A DNA stretch of 41,562 nucleotides from an uncultured Collinsella sp. GTDB lineage: Bacteria; Actinomycetota; Coriobacteriia; Coriobacteriales; Coriobacteriaceae. The notes under the pieces are model-generated. The model made no database searches, was not told the DNA's origin, and was given only the letters and a program-made list of their open reading frames with translations. A program made the position numbers and the translations under genes. Positions 7,768-17,285 of this stretch are shown in pieces. Every line of letters begins with the position of its first letter. The first letter of the stretch is position 1. Location of the stretch: NCBI GenBank assembly GCA_905194675.1, contig CAJJTG010000018.1, positions 1 to 41,562 of the forward strand, written 5' to 3'.

Positions 7768-9921
7768 TTACTGAACTTTGCTGGCGAACTCGAGGTATTG
7801 CATGCGCTGCAGCTTGTCGATCGTCGAGGCGTAGGGGCTGTCTTTCGATTCCAAGTCGTAGCGCAGCCCGTCGGCACCGAGATAGCCGGCGACATTGATG
7901 GTGGGCACATCTGACCTTGTCGCAAGCAGGGCCTTTTGGTAATTGGTGAGCGGGGCGCCGATCTTATTAAGGGTAATGGCTGCAATCTCGTTTGCCCCGA
8001 CGGTGTCGTAGACGTTGAGCTCGGTATTGCCGGCGATCTCATAGTTAGCCCAGACGAGATATGTCGACTGATAGATACGGAAAGCGTGGCTTGCCGTATC
8101 TTCCTGAGGGTACAGCTCGTCGTTGAGAGTCGTTGCGGCGCTCGGCTGATGGTCGCCAAAAAAGACAAGAACAACCGGTCTGCCGATGTTGCGGAGCTCG
8201 TTGATAAAGTACTCGAGGTCCCGGTCGGATGCGTTGATGCAGGTGAGATAGGTGTTGAGCGCGCTGTTGGCGCCTTCGCTGGCTCCCTCGACCCAATAGT
8301 TTGTCAGCTCTTCGGCGGGAACGGTGCCATAGTCGTAGCCGCCGTGATTTTGCATCGTGACGTCAAAGATGAACTGCGGCGCTTCGTCGGTTCTAAGCAG
8401 GTCGAGTATCTTGTCGTAGGTGACGTAGTCGCATACGCCGGCATGGTAATAGGGCGCACCTTCGAAATCGCCGATTGAAAGAAAGTCTCCAAAGCCTAGC
8501 TGCTGATAGATTTTATCTCGATGGTAGTTGACGGGGTTTTGCGGGTGCATAGCGGTAGTGGTATACCCAAGCTCTTTAAGGTCCTTTGCCAGGCTGTTTA
8601 CGCCATTCATCTGATACAGCTGATAGGGGATCTTGCCTAATCCGACAAAGGCCGTTGTCGCTCCGGTCAAAAATTCGAATTCGGAGTTCGCCGTTCCGCC
8701 ACCGGCGACCGAAGCGAGCATGGTGCCGCGAACAAGTGTGTCGGGAAGCGAGTTGTAGAATGCGGGGCCGGTGTACCCGGCCGCCTGGAGCTGCTCAAAG
8801 CACGAAAGGTCGCTAAAACTCTCATTCATGACGGCAACAATCGTCGGCTTGATTTCATTGAACTGGGCAACGGCCGCCGCGCGCTGCTCGCTCGAGCCAT
8901 ATGTGCTGTCGTAGGCGGCGGCGAGCTCCTGCTCGATGCTCTGCGCCTCATCGGGCGTATAGTCTTCGGGCTTCTCAATGGGCAACTCGTTGACCATTTC
9001 GGTGAACGAAGTGATAAAACCCTGAGACGCATACGTGGTGATGGGCTGCCAACGGTCAAATCCAAAATCCAGCGCCTGCTCCAAGTCGATGTTGGAAAAG
9101 CCTGAGAGCCCCACAACGGTCACTAGCAGAAAAGCACAGAGGTTAGCGGCGATAGCGGGGAAGACATGGGTGGGCGTACGGAGCTTTCGCGGTCGGATGA
9201 GCGAAAGAAGCCCCAGGGAAATCTCCAGCAGGGCGAGAGAAGTTACGATTCCGGCGGTAAAGGTAAACTCGTATCCCTCGCTCACTTCCATTGCGGTGCC
9301 AAGGGCCAAGATATCGCTTGGCAGGATGGCTTCGCCTTTAAACGTTATGACGAAGTGCTCGGCAATGCCAAGGATGCAGCAGACGACGGGCACGAGAGCC
9401 ATGACGCCTCCATGACGCTGTCCCAGCAAATAAAGGGAGAGCAGAACCGTCGCGAGCAGCCCGACGGAAAACCCGAATGAGTTGGCGGGAATGCGATAGA
9501 ACGTTTCGTTGCAGGCAATTTCGAGTGAAACGAACGAGAGCGCTGAAACAGCGGCGATGACAAGGATGTCACGGCAAATACAGGCAACCGTTCCCGTCGC
9601 AAGGTCGGTTTGGTCGATAAGTCCCGAAACCAAGGGCTCGACAAGAAGCATGACGGCGGCAGCACCGAGCGCCGAATAAGAAAGGACCCATAGGGAGCTG
9701 CCCTCATTTACGAGCAATTGATTCGTAACCCATGCAGCTACCACGCCGAGCGGGATGAGGAGCGTCGCGCACCAAAAGACGCGGGCAATGGGTGGCTTTT
9801 CGTTGCGTTTGATTGAAAAATACACGCGCACGACGACGGCGGCCACGATAAGGACGGCGATGAATATGGGCAGATTGGCCATGTCGCTCGAAGTGATTTC
9901 AAGGGGGATATCTTCGGTCAT
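7768..9921 (-). CDS. LTA-synthase-family membrane protein (alkaline-phosphatase superfamily)
   Basis: This 717-aa protein has seven or eight membrane segments over about residues 15-300, then an extracytoplasmic sulfatase-fold domain. Domain marks are VAVMNESFSDL (metal ligand Glu), GGGTANSEFEFLTG with the candidate nucleophile Thr, FDVTMQNHGGYDYG and VLVFFGDHQPS (metal ligands near the C terminus). These match the phosphoglycerol-transferase/LtaS family, which makes or modifies glycerophosphate polymers on the outer face of the membrane. There are more membrane segments than the five of Staphylococcus LtaS, so an LtaS function in the strict sense is not proven. The ATG at 9921 has GAGGAAC upstream. 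The gene is divergent from uvrA with a 193-bp shared intergenic region. Confidence 0.87.
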   Translation of the reverse strand: MTEDIPLEITSSDMANLPIFIAVLIVAAVVVRVYFSIKRNEKPPIARVFWCATLLIPLGVVAAWVTNQLLVNEGSSLWVLSYSALGAAAVMLLVEPLVSGLIDQTDLATGTVACICRDILVIAAVSALSFVSLEIACNETFYRIPANSFGFSVGLLATVLLSLYLLGQRHGGVMALVPVVCCILGIAEHFVITFKGEAILPSDILALGTAMEVSEGYEFTFTAGIVTSLALLEISLGLLSLIRPRKLRTPTHVFPAIAANLCAFLLVTVVGLSGFSNIDLEQALDFGFDRWQPITTYASQGFITSFTEMVNELPIEKPEDYTPDEAQSIEQELAAAYDSTYGSSEQRAAAVAQFNEIKPTIVAVMNESFSDLSCFEQLQAAGYTGPAFYNSLPDTLVRGTMLASVAGGGTANSEFEFLTGATTAFVGLGKIPYQLYQMNGVNSLAKDLKELGYTTTAMHPQNPVNYHRDKIYQQLGFGDFLSIGDFEGAPYYHAGVCDYVTYDKILDLLRTDEAPQFIFDVTMQNHGGYDYGTVPAEELTNYWVEGASEGANSALNTYLTCINASDRDLEYFINELRNIGRPVVLVFFGDHQPSAATTLNDELYPQEDTASHAFRIYQSTYLVWANYEIAGNTELNVYDTVGANEIAAITLNKIGAPLTNYQKALLATRSDVPTINVAGYLGADGLRYDLESKDSPYASTIDKLQRMQYLEFASKVQ

Positions 9922-10039
9922 GGACGTTCCTCTGGTACAGCAAATTAAGTTCAGTATTAGATTACTGTAACCTTTCCACGGCATTTCGAGAAACAAAGCG
10001 CCCGATACGCAAAGCTAAAGGTCTGCGAATCTTGTATTA

Positions 10040-10071
10040 CGAACATCTGTGCGCGTCGAGTGCGCTAAACT
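10040..10071 (+). promoter_or_regulatory. candidate uvrA promoter with LexA-like box
   Basis: CGAACATCTGTGCG (10040-10053) matches the Gram-positive SOS operator CGAAC-N4-GTTCG except for one base in the right half. It covers the likely -35 position of a promoter whose -10 would be TAAACT at 10066-10071. UvrA is a classic SOS gene. No comparable box was found before uvrB. Confidence 0.4.
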
Positions 10072-10114
10072 CATCGGCAGTATGATTCGATGCAATAGGA
10101 GGCAAGGAGCTTCC

Positions 10115-12994
10115 ATGTCTGATTCTTCTATCGTTATTCGCGGCGCTCGTGAGCACAACCTCCGTGATATCGATGTTTCCATTCCGCGTGACCAACTCGT
10201 GGTCATTACCGGTCTTTCTGGCTCGGGCAAGAGTTCGCTGGCATTTGACACTATCTATGCCGAGGGCCAGCGTCGATACGTCGAGAGCCTTTCGAGTTAT
10301 GCGCGCCAGTTCTTGGGCCAGATGGACAAACCCGACTTGGATTCAATCGACGGCCTTTCGCCGGCTGTCTCAATTGATCAAAAGACGACATCCAAGAACC
10401 CGCGCTCGACGGTTGGCACCGTAACCGAGATTTATGACTATCTGCGCCTGCTGTTCGCCCGTGTGGGCACCCCGCACTGTCCCGAATGTGGCCGTGTCAT
10501 TGAGCGTCAGACGACCGATCAGGTTGCCGACAAGGTCTTGGCGGCGGGGGAGGGCCGCCGCGCGTTTGTGCTGGCACCGGTGGTACGCGGGCGAAAAGGC
10601 GAGTACACCAAACTGTTTGAGGACCTTCGCGCCGAGGGCTTTAGCCGCGTGCGTGTCGACGGTGAAGTGCGCTCGCTCGACGATCCGATCGATCTGGACA
10701 AGAAGTTCAAGCACGATATCGAGGTCGTGGTCGATCGCATCGTGATCCGTGAGAACTCTCTGGGCCGTATCGCCGAGTCTGTTGAGCAGGCGACCGCGCT
10801 GGCGCACGGCAATGTGAACGTATACTTGCTGCCCGACCGCGACGCTCCCGAGGGGACCGAAGGCGAGTTGCTGGAGTATTCGCTGGCGTTAGCGTGCCCG
10901 GAGCATGGGCACTCCATCGATGACCTGCAGCCGCGTGATTTCTCGTTCAACGCGCCCTATGGCGCGTGCCCAGAGTGCGATGGCCTGGGCTTTAAGAAGA
11001 CGGTCGATGCCGAGGCCCTAATCGAAGACCCCTCGAAGTCGATCGCCGACGGGGTCTTTGGCAGCCTGTTTGGCAACTCTAACTACTATCCGCAGATTTT
11101 CGCTGCGGTCTGCAAACACTTTAAGGTGAGCGTCGATACGCCGTGGGAGGATCTGCCTCCGCGGGTGCGTCGCGCGTTTTTAGACGGCATGGGCGACCAG
11201 AAGATTTCGGTCGACTATCAAAAGCTCGATGGGCGCCGCAGCCAGTGGGACACCAAGTTCTCGGGCGTGCGCAATATCCTGTACGAGCGCTATACCGAGA
11301 CGACGAATGAGAACACCAAGGCGCGCTTGGAGAAGTACATCCGCGAGGAGCCGTGCTCGAGCTGCCACGGCGCTCGTTTGCGCCCCGAGATGCTCGCTGT
11401 TACCGTAGGCGGTAAGTCCATTTACGAGGTCTGTTGCCTATCGTGCCGCGAGTCGCTCGAGTTTTTTGAGGGCTTGGAACTCACCGAGCGCCAACAGTTT
11501 ATCGGCGGGCGCATCGTCAAGGAAATCCTGGAGCGCTTGCGTTTTCTGGTCGATGTCGGACTCGACTATCTGACCCTCGATCGTGCCTCGGCGACGCTTT
11601 CCGGAGGCGAGGCCCAGCGCATTCGCCTGGCAACGCAGATCGGCGCCGGCCTCATGGGTGTCCTGTACATTTTGGACGAGCCATCGATTGGCCTCCATCA
11701 GCGCGATAACGAGCGCCTGATCAAGACGCTTGAGCGCCTACGCGATATCGGCAATACCGTCATCGTCGTCGAGCATGATGAGGATACGATTCGTGCTGCC
11801 GACTATGTGATCGACATGGGCCCCGGCGCGGGCGTGAACGGCGGACACGTGGTCGCCGCGGGAACGCCTGCCGATATCATGGCGTGCCCCGATTCGATGA
11901 CGGGTGCCTACCTGACCGGCAAGCGAATGATTCGGGTTCCCGATGAACGCCGCAAGCCCGGTCGCGGCTGCCTTAAGATCACGGGCGCCCGCGCCAACAA
12001 CCTCAAAAACGTTACCGCCAAGATCGAGTTTGGTACGCTTACGGTCGTTACCGGCGTGTCGGGATCGGGTAAGAGCTCCCTGGTTACCGACACCATCGCA
12101 CCTGCCCTTACGAATGCCATTCACCGTTCGACGCGCCCTGTGGGTCCGTATAAGAAAATCGAGGGCATCGAGTGTATCGATAAGGTTATCGATATCGACC
12201 AGTCGCCGATTGGTCGCACGCCGCGTTCCAACCCTGCTACGTACATTGGCCTGTGGGATGATCTTCGCGCGCTGTTTGCGAGTACGCCGGAGTCGAAGGC
12301 GCGTGGCTACTCGCCGGGACGTTTCTCCTTTAACGTGAGCGGCGGTCGCTGCGAAGCATGCAAGGGCGACGGACAAATTAAGATCGAGATGCACTTCCTT
12401 CCCGATATCTATGTCCCCTGTGAGGTCTGCGGCGGCAAACGCTATAACCGCGAGACGCTTGAGGTCACCTACCGTGGTAAGACCATCTCGGACGTGCTCG
12501 ACATGAGCGTCACCGAGGCACTGGCCTTCTTTGGGAATATCCCGCAGATTAAGCGCAAGCTCCAGACGCTGTACGATGTAGGCTTGGGCTACGTGAGCCT
12601 GGGCCAGCCCGCCACGACGCTCTCGGGCGGCGAGGCGCAGCGTGTGAAGCTCGCCAAGGAGCTTCATCGACGCCAGACGGGCAAGACGTTCTATATTTTG
12701 GATGAGCCGACGACCGGCCTTCATTTTGAGGACGTCCGCCAGCTGCTCGATGTGCTGCAGCGCTTGGTCGATGCGGGCAACACGGTGCTGGTGATTGAAC
12801 ACAACCTTGATGTCATCAAGGTTGCCGACCGCCTGATCGATATGGGCCCCGAGGGCGGTAACGGCGGCGGAACCGTCGTGGTTTCGGGCACACCGGAGCA
12901 GGTTGCGGACTGTCCGCAAAGTTATACGGGCAAGTTTTTGGCGCCGTTGCTCAGGCGTGACCGGGAGCGTCAGGCTCAACTTGATGCTCAATAA
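10115..12994 (+). CDS. uvrA: UvrABC excinuclease subunit A
   Basis: This 959-aa dimeric ABC-type ATPase finds bulky DNA lesions and loads UvrB. Two ABC modules are visible. The N-terminal Walker A is GLSGSGKSS near residue 33 and the C-terminal one is GVSGSGKSS near residue 647. Each has an LSGGEAQRI/V signature and an ILDEP box. The zinc modules are present: CPECGRVIE, the pair CSSCHGARLRPE, and CEACKGDGQIKIE with CEVCGGKRYNRETLEV. Length is normal. The ATG at 10115 follows AAGGAG at 10104-10109. The longer in-frame start at 10049 would add residues unrelated to UvrA and is rejected. The gene is alone between a divergent neighbour and its own terminator. Confidence 0.97.
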   Translation: MSDSSIVIRGAREHNLRDIDVSIPRDQLVVITGLSGSGKSSLAFDTIYAEGQRRYVESLSSYARQFLGQMDKPDLDSIDGLSPAVSIDQKTTSKNPRSTVGTVTEIYDYLRLLFARVGTPHCPECGRVIERQTTDQVADKVLAAGEGRRAFVLAPVVRGRKGEYTKLFEDLRAEGFSRVRVDGEVRSLDDPIDLDKKFKHDIEVVVDRIVIRENSLGRIAESVEQATALAHGNVNVYLLPDRDAPEGTEGELLEYSLALACPEHGHSIDDLQPRDFSFNAPYGACPECDGLGFKKTVDAEALIEDPSKSIADGVFGSLFGNSNYYPQIFAAVCKHFKVSVDTPWEDLPPRVRRAFLDGMGDQKISVDYQKLDGRRSQWDTKFSGVRNILYERYTETTNENTKARLEKYIREEPCSSCHGARLRPEMLAVTVGGKSIYEVCCLSCRESLEFFEGLELTERQQFIGGRIVKEILERLRFLVDVGLDYLTLDRASATLSGGEAQRIRLATQIGAGLMGVLYILDEPSIGLHQRDNERLIKTLERLRDIGNTVIVVEHDEDTIRAADYVIDMGPGAGVNGGHVVAAGTPADIMACPDSMTGAYLTGKRMIRVPDERRKPGRGCLKITGARANNLKNVTAKIEFGTLTVVTGVSGSGKSSLVTDTIAPALTNAIHRSTRPVGPYKKIEGIECIDKVIDIDQSPIGRTPRSNPATYIGLWDDLRALFASTPESKARGYSPGRFSFNVSGGRCEACKGDGQIKIEMHFLPDIYVPCEVCGGKRYNRETLEVTYRGKTISDVLDMSVTEALAFFGNIPQIKRKLQTLYDVGLGYVSLGQPATTLSGGEAQRVKLAKELHRRQTGKTFYILDEPTTGLHFEDVRQLLDVLQRLVDAGNTVLVIEHNLDVIKVADRLIDMGPEGGNGGGTVVVSGTPEQVADCPQSYTGKFLAPLLRRDRERQAQLDAQ

Positions 12995-13014
12995 ATAGGC
13001 GATTCAGTTTATGG

Positions 13015-13052
13015 GCGCCATCGACTCCTTGTGATTCGATGGCGCTTGCTGT
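13015..13052 (+). terminator. terminator after uvrA
   Basis: A perfect 10-bp stem GCGCCATCGA/TCGATGGCGC (13015-13024 with 13036-13045) has an 11-nt loop. A modest T/G-rich tail follows, 20 nt after the uvrA stop. Confidence 0.6.
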
Positions 13053-13058
13053 GTCGAA

Positions 13059-13089
13059 GTGACGTATGCAGCCGAATTGGACATATACT
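13059..13089 (+). promoter_or_regulatory. candidate promoter of the ybaK-murJ-uvrC unit
   Basis: GTGACG (13059-13064) and TATACT (13084-13089) are spaced 19 bp apart, 37 bp before the ybaK start. This is the only promoter-like sequence I see for the three-gene unit. Confidence 0.4.
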
Positions 13090-13126
13090 TAATCCTTACG
13101 TCCGAATGCGAGGGAAAGGATATGCC

Positions 13127-13627
13127 ATGGCAAAGGCTGTAAAGACGCCAAAAACCAATGCGATGCGCGAGCTGGAAAGCGCCGGCATTTCCTATGTTCT
13201 ACATACGTACGAAGACGATGGTGATGAGTCGGCGGGCCTGGGGGTCGCGATTTCGGAGCAGCTTGGCGAGGAGCCCGGACAAGGATTTAAGACCTTGGTC
13301 TGCGTGACGCCGTCCAACGACCATGTCGTGTGCTGCATCCCTGTTGCCGACGAGCTCGATCTAAAGTCCGCCGCGCGTGCCGCGGGGGAGAAGTCCTTGG
13401 CCATGATGCATGTGAAGGATTTGCTTGCGGCGACTGGCTACGTTCGCGGCGGCTGCAGTCCGGTCGGTATGAAAAAACGCTACCGGACGCTCATTGATGA
13501 GACATGTGTCCTTTGGGATACCATTTTTATTTCGGGAGGCAAGCGTGGTTATCAGCTTGAGCTTGCACCCGATGATTTAATTGCATTTTGCGGGGCGACG
13601 GTCGCCCCGATTACGAGAGAGGACTGA
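13127..13627 (+). CDS. ybaK: YbaK/EbsC-family aminoacyl-tRNA deacylase
   Basis: This 166-aa single-domain protein is of the bacterial INS/YbaK fold, which removes mischarged amino acids from tRNA. YbaK acts on Cys-tRNA(Pro) in trans. Family marks are the N-terminal YVLHTYE strand, the central FKTLVCVTPSNDHVVCCIPVADELDLKSAARAAGEKS block with its basic residues, and GYVRGGCSPVGMKK, the conserved G-G-x-S-P-x-G loop. The ATG at 13127 has AAAGGA at 13115-13120. In-frame extension to 13031 would cover the promoter and is rejected. It is followed after 3 nt by murJ. The exact tRNA substrate cannot be fixed from sequence. Confidence 0.9.
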   Translation: MAKAVKTPKTNAMRELESAGISYVLHTYEDDGDESAGLGVAISEQLGEEPGQGFKTLVCVTPSNDHVVCCIPVADELDLKSAARAAGEKSLAMMHVKDLLAATGYVRGGCSPVGMKKRYRTLIDETCVLWDTIFISGGKRGYQLELAPDDLIAFCGATVAPITRED

Positions 13628-13630
13628 GCG

Positions 13631-15313
13631 ATGCCGCAGGAAGAATTGAAGTGCGGAGCTCATTTTGCAAAAGAATCTGCGCCTCAGACACCCTCATCCG
13701 AAGCTTCTTCGTCGCGAGATGGCACTGATGATATGGGCTCGTCGGACTACTCCACGGTTGGTCGTTCCGCCGGGCTTATGACCATCCTGACCATCGTGTC
13801 TCGCGTCACCGGCTTTATCCGCACATGGGCAATGGCGGCCGCTATCGGCATGTCGCTGCTCTCGTCCTCCTATCAGGTCGCCAACAACCTGCCCAATATG
13901 CTCTACGAACTCGTGATGGGCGGCATGCTCGTGACGGCGTTTTTGCCCGTGTACATGGGCGTGAGGCGTGAGCAGGGTCGCGAGGCCTCGAACGAGTACG
14001 TGGGCAACCTGCTCGGTATTCTGCTATTGGTGCTGGGTGGCATTTCGTTGCTGGGGACCGTGTTCGCTCCGGGCTTTATTTGGACGCAATCGTTCCTTTC
14101 GGGTGACGGCGGCAGCATGGATACCGCTGCGTTCATGTTCCGTTTCTTCGCCATCCAGATTCTGTTTTATGGTTTGGGCTCGGTGTTCTCGGGCGTTCTC
14201 AACGCACACCGCGACTACTTCTGGTCGACGTTTGCCCCGGTCCTCAACAATGTGATCGTCATTGCGAGCTTTATGGGCTTTGCGCCCGTGTCCGCACAGT
14301 TTGGCGAACGTGCCGGCATCATCTTGATTGCGGCCGGTACGACCCTCGGTGTCTTTGTTCAGATGGCTTGTCAGATCCCCGCGCTTGGCAAGCACGGCGT
14401 GCATCCCCATATCCATATCGACTTTAAGGACCCCGCACTGCGCCAGACGATTGCGCTCGGTATCCCGACGCTGCTCGCTACGGTGTGCATGTTTGTCTCG
14501 ACTTCTATCACGAACGCTGCCGCGCTGGTGGTCCAGCCCGAGACCGGTCCTTCCGTCATCGCCTATGCGCGCCTGTGGTACACGCTGCCCTACGCGCTGA
14601 TTGCCGCCTCGCTTTCGACGGCGCTCTATACCGAGCTCTCTCACGACGCACAGGAGAAGGATTACGACAGCGTTCGCACGGGCATTTCGCGTGGCGTCGC
14701 CCAGATGCTGTTCTTCCTGGTTCCGTTCGCGCTGTACCTGATTGTCTTCGCGCGTCCGCTCAACATGATCTACTGCGCTGGCAAGTTCGATGAGTCCGGC
14801 GTGGCGCTGGTGTCCGAGTTCCTTGTCTACCTGGCGTTCTCGCTGCCGCTCTACGGCGTGGTCGTGCTGATGCAGAAGAGCTTCTCTGCCTTGCTCGACA
14901 TGAAGCCCTATAGCCGCTATTGCCTGTATTCCGCCATCGGCCAGGCCGGCTCGGTTCTGCTGTTTGGCGTTGTGCTGGGCTTCGGTATGCCGGCAATCGC
15001 GCTTTCGTATGTCGTCGACTACGTGATCTTGGTCGGTTGCTCGCTGTGGTGGCTGCGTCGTCGTCTGCGTGGTCTTCAGGTTAAATCTATCCTGCATGGC
15101 GGTTTCTTTGGCCTTTTGCTCGGTGGCCTGGGTGCTGCCGCAGGCGCCGGCGTCATGTGGGCGCTTGAGCACTTTGTCGGGGCACTTGGCGGCTCGATTC
15201 TGATTACTCTTGGCTACGTTTGCGTTGCGGGTGTCGTCTCGCTTGCTGTTACCTTTGGCCTTGCCGTCGTCCTTAAGATGCCCGAGGTCTCGGCGCTGAT
15301 TCGTCGCAAGTAG
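13631..15313 (+). CDS. murJ: lipid II flippase MurJ
   Basis: This 560-aa polytopic membrane protein of the MVF branch of the MOP superfamily translocates lipid II across the membrane for peptidoglycan synthesis. After a hydrophilic, Ser-rich N-terminal tail of about 45 residues, the MurJ hallmark appears: TIVSRVTGFIRTWAMAAAIG, followed by NNLPNMLYELVMGGMLVTAF. About 14 membrane helices can be counted to the C terminus. The arginine in SRVTGFIR is typical of the central cavity. GAGGA just before the ybaK stop serves as ribosome site. An internal ATG at 13733 would remove the tail but has no better context. uvrC starts at the base after its stop, so the unit is tightly coupled. Confidence 0.94.
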   Translation: MPQEELKCGAHFAKESAPQTPSSEASSSRDGTDDMGSSDYSTVGRSAGLMTILTIVSRVTGFIRTWAMAAAIGMSLLSSSYQVANNLPNMLYELVMGGMLVTAFLPVYMGVRREQGREASNEYVGNLLGILLLVLGGISLLGTVFAPGFIWTQSFLSGDGGSMDTAAFMFRFFAIQILFYGLGSVFSGVLNAHRDYFWSTFAPVLNNVIVIASFMGFAPVSAQFGERAGIILIAAGTTLGVFVQMACQIPALGKHGVHPHIHIDFKDPALRQTIALGIPTLLATVCMFVSTSITNAAALVVQPETGPSVIAYARLWYTLPYALIAASLSTALYTELSHDAQEKDYDSVRTGISRGVAQMLFFLVPFALYLIVFARPLNMIYCAGKFDESGVALVSEFLVYLAFSLPLYGVVVLMQKSFSALLDMKPYSRYCLYSAIGQAGSVLLFGVVLGFGMPAIALSYVVDYVILVGCSLWWLRRRLRGLQVKSILHGGFFGLLLGGLGAAAGAGVMWALEHFVGALGGSILITLGYVCVAGVVSLAVTFGLAVVLKMPEVSALIRRK

Positions 15314-17260
15314 GTGCGCGTGGCCGGTCACGACAACATTCCAACGCTTGCCGAGCAGGTTTCGCGCGTTCCCACGCAGCCCGGCTGCTACCTTTGGAAA
15401 GACGCCAAGGGCGATGTCATTTACGTGGGCAAGGCGAAAAACCTGCGCGCCCGTATGCGTCAGTACGTGACGCTGCAGGACGAGCGCCAGAAGATCCCGC
15501 TGATGATGCAGCTGGTGGCGAGCTTTGACTATATCGTGGTGGAGACCGAGCACGAGGCGTTGGTGCTCGAGCGCAATTTGATTGGTCAGTACCATCCGTA
15601 CTTTAACGTCGACCTCAAGGATGACAAGAGCTACCCCTTTATCGCCATTACAAAGGGCGACCTGTATCCCGCTATCAAATACACGCGTGAGCGTCATAAG
15701 CCGGGAACGCGCTATTTTGGACCTTATACCGATAGCCGCGCGGCACGTGAGACGATAGATACGCTGCGCAAGGTTATCCCCATCTGCTCCGCATCCTGTG
15801 CGGAGTGGCGTCGTTGTCGCCGTATCGTCGAGTCCCACAAGGGCGAGGAAGACATCGTCAATATGATTTGCGCGCAAAACGGGCGCCCCTGCTTTGACTA
15901 CCATGTCGGGCGCGGCCCGGGTGCGTGTGTCGGCGTGATTTCCCCGGCAGACTATGCCAAGAACGTCAAGCGTGTCGAGCGCTTTTTGTCGGGCCATCGC
16001 AAGGATGTCGTCGATGAGCTGACCTCCGAGATGACGGATGCCGCTGAGGCGCTCGACTTTGAGCGCGCGGCACGCGTCAAACGTCGTTTGGAGGTCATCA
16101 GGGGTCTGGACGATCGTCAGCAAGTCGTTTTTCCCTCCAGTGTCGATATAGATGTCATCGGTTTCTATCGCGAGGAGACCATCTCCGCCGCTTGCGTCTT
16201 CGTCGTTCGCGAGGGCCGAACAGTTCGCACCTGCGAGTTCATTCTCGACAAGGGTCTTGATGTTGACGAGGAAGAGCTCCAGTCGGGCTTTCTTAAGCGC
16301 TATTACGACGAGACGGCTGATATTCCAGCTGAGGTCAACCTTTCCGTCGAGCTTGAGGATGTGGAAGCGCTGGGGGAGTGGCTTGCGGGCAAGCGTGAGC
16401 GTTCCTGCCATCTCCATAGGCCGCAGCGTGGCGAAAAGCACCGTCTGCTCGATATGGCATCCAAAAATGCGCGCCATGCCCTCATGCGCTACATGATGCG
16501 AACGGGGTACGCTGACGACCGCACCAATCAAGCGCTCCTGGAGCTCGAAAGTGCGTTGGCGCTGCCATCGCCGCCGTTGCGTATCGAGTGCTTCGATATC
16601 TCTACACTGCATGGCACCTTTACGGTCGCCTCGATGGTGGTGTTTACCAACGGGCGCGCCGACAAGAGTCAGTATCGTCGTTTTAAAATTCAGGCCGAAT
16701 TGGACGAGGCAAACGACTTCGTGTCGATGTCCGAGGTTTTGGGACGACGTTATGCTCCCGAGCGCATGGCCGACGAGCGCTTTGGCTCGCGCCCCGATTT
16801 GCTCGTTGTCGATGGCGGTAAGCCGCAATTGACCGCTGCGATCAAGCAACTTGAGGCTCTTGGGCTCGATATACCAGTTTGTGGCTTGGCAAAGGCCGAT
16901 GAGGAGGTTTTCGTGCCTTGGGACGAGACTCCCGTCGTGCTGCCGACCGGGTCCGCGTCGCTCTATCTAATTAAACAGGTGCGCGATGAATCGCACCGTT
17001 TTGCCATCACGTTCCATCGCGAATTGCGCGATAAAGCCATGACGGTTTCGGTACTCGATGACGTTCCAGGCGTGGGACCCACCAGAAAACGTGCCCTTAT
17101 GCGCCATTTTGGCTCGATGAAGCGTTTGCGCGCGGCGAGCGAGCAAGAGATCGCGGAAGTTCGAGGCATTCCTGCCGATGTCGCCAAAGCGGTTCACGAG
17201 GCGCTCGTTGCATGGAATGCCGAGCGCGCCGAGGCGGCGGCAAAGCAATCCGAAAACTAA
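15314..17260 (+). CDS. uvrC: UvrABC excinuclease subunit C
   Basis: This 648-aa dual-incision nuclease has all domains in order. The GIY-YIG domain (GCYLWKDAKGDVIYVGKAKN, residues about 23-45) is for the 3' cut and the UVR domain (EALDFERAARVKRRLEV) binds UvrB. The RNase H-like domain (ECFDISTLHGT, LLVVDGGKPQL) is for the 5' cut, and two helix-hairpin-helix motifs (VPGVGPTRKRALMRHFGS, VRGIPADVAKA) close the protein. The cysteine region between GIY-YIG and UVR is unusual. Cys occur at 158, 162, 168, 186, 193 and 205, and the residue that should be the third canonical Fe-S ligand is Gly201. GTG at 15314 follows the murJ stop directly. A second GTG at 15320 is possible. No strong ribosome site is visible, which fits coupling to murJ. 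Confidence 0.96.
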   Translation: MRVAGHDNIPTLAEQVSRVPTQPGCYLWKDAKGDVIYVGKAKNLRARMRQYVTLQDERQKIPLMMQLVASFDYIVVETEHEALVLERNLIGQYHPYFNVDLKDDKSYPFIAITKGDLYPAIKYTRERHKPGTRYFGPYTDSRAARETIDTLRKVIPICSASCAEWRRCRRIVESHKGEEDIVNMICAQNGRPCFDYHVGRGPGACVGVISPADYAKNVKRVERFLSGHRKDVVDELTSEMTDAAEALDFERAARVKRRLEVIRGLDDRQQVVFPSSVDIDVIGFYREETISAACVFVVREGRTVRTCEFILDKGLDVDEEELQSGFLKRYYDETADIPAEVNLSVELEDVEALGEWLAGKRERSCHLHRPQRGEKHRLLDMASKNARHALMRYMMRTGYADDRTNQALLELESALALPSPPLRIECFDISTLHGTFTVASMVVFTNGRADKSQYRRFKIQAELDEANDFVSMSEVLGRRYAPERMADERFGSRPDLLVVDGGKPQLTAAIKQLEALGLDIPVCGLAKADEEVFVPWDETPVVLPTGSASLYLIKQVRDESHRFAITFHRELRDKAMTVSVLDDVPGVGPTRKRALMRHFGSMKRLRAASEQEIAEVRGIPADVAKAVHEALVAWNAERAEAAAKQSEN

Positions 17261-17285
17261 ACACGCCTCTAAACAACTGATATAC

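Noticed and set aside
14024..16849. Very long open frame on the minus strand opposite murJ and uvrC
   Set aside because: It mirrors the codons of two certain genes. Avoidance of TTA, CTA and TCA codons leaves the reverse frame without stops. The translation has no recognisable domain and is low in complexity. Similar mirror frames at 21095-23422, 33044-34888, 35503-37227 and 39213-41522 were dropped for the same reason.
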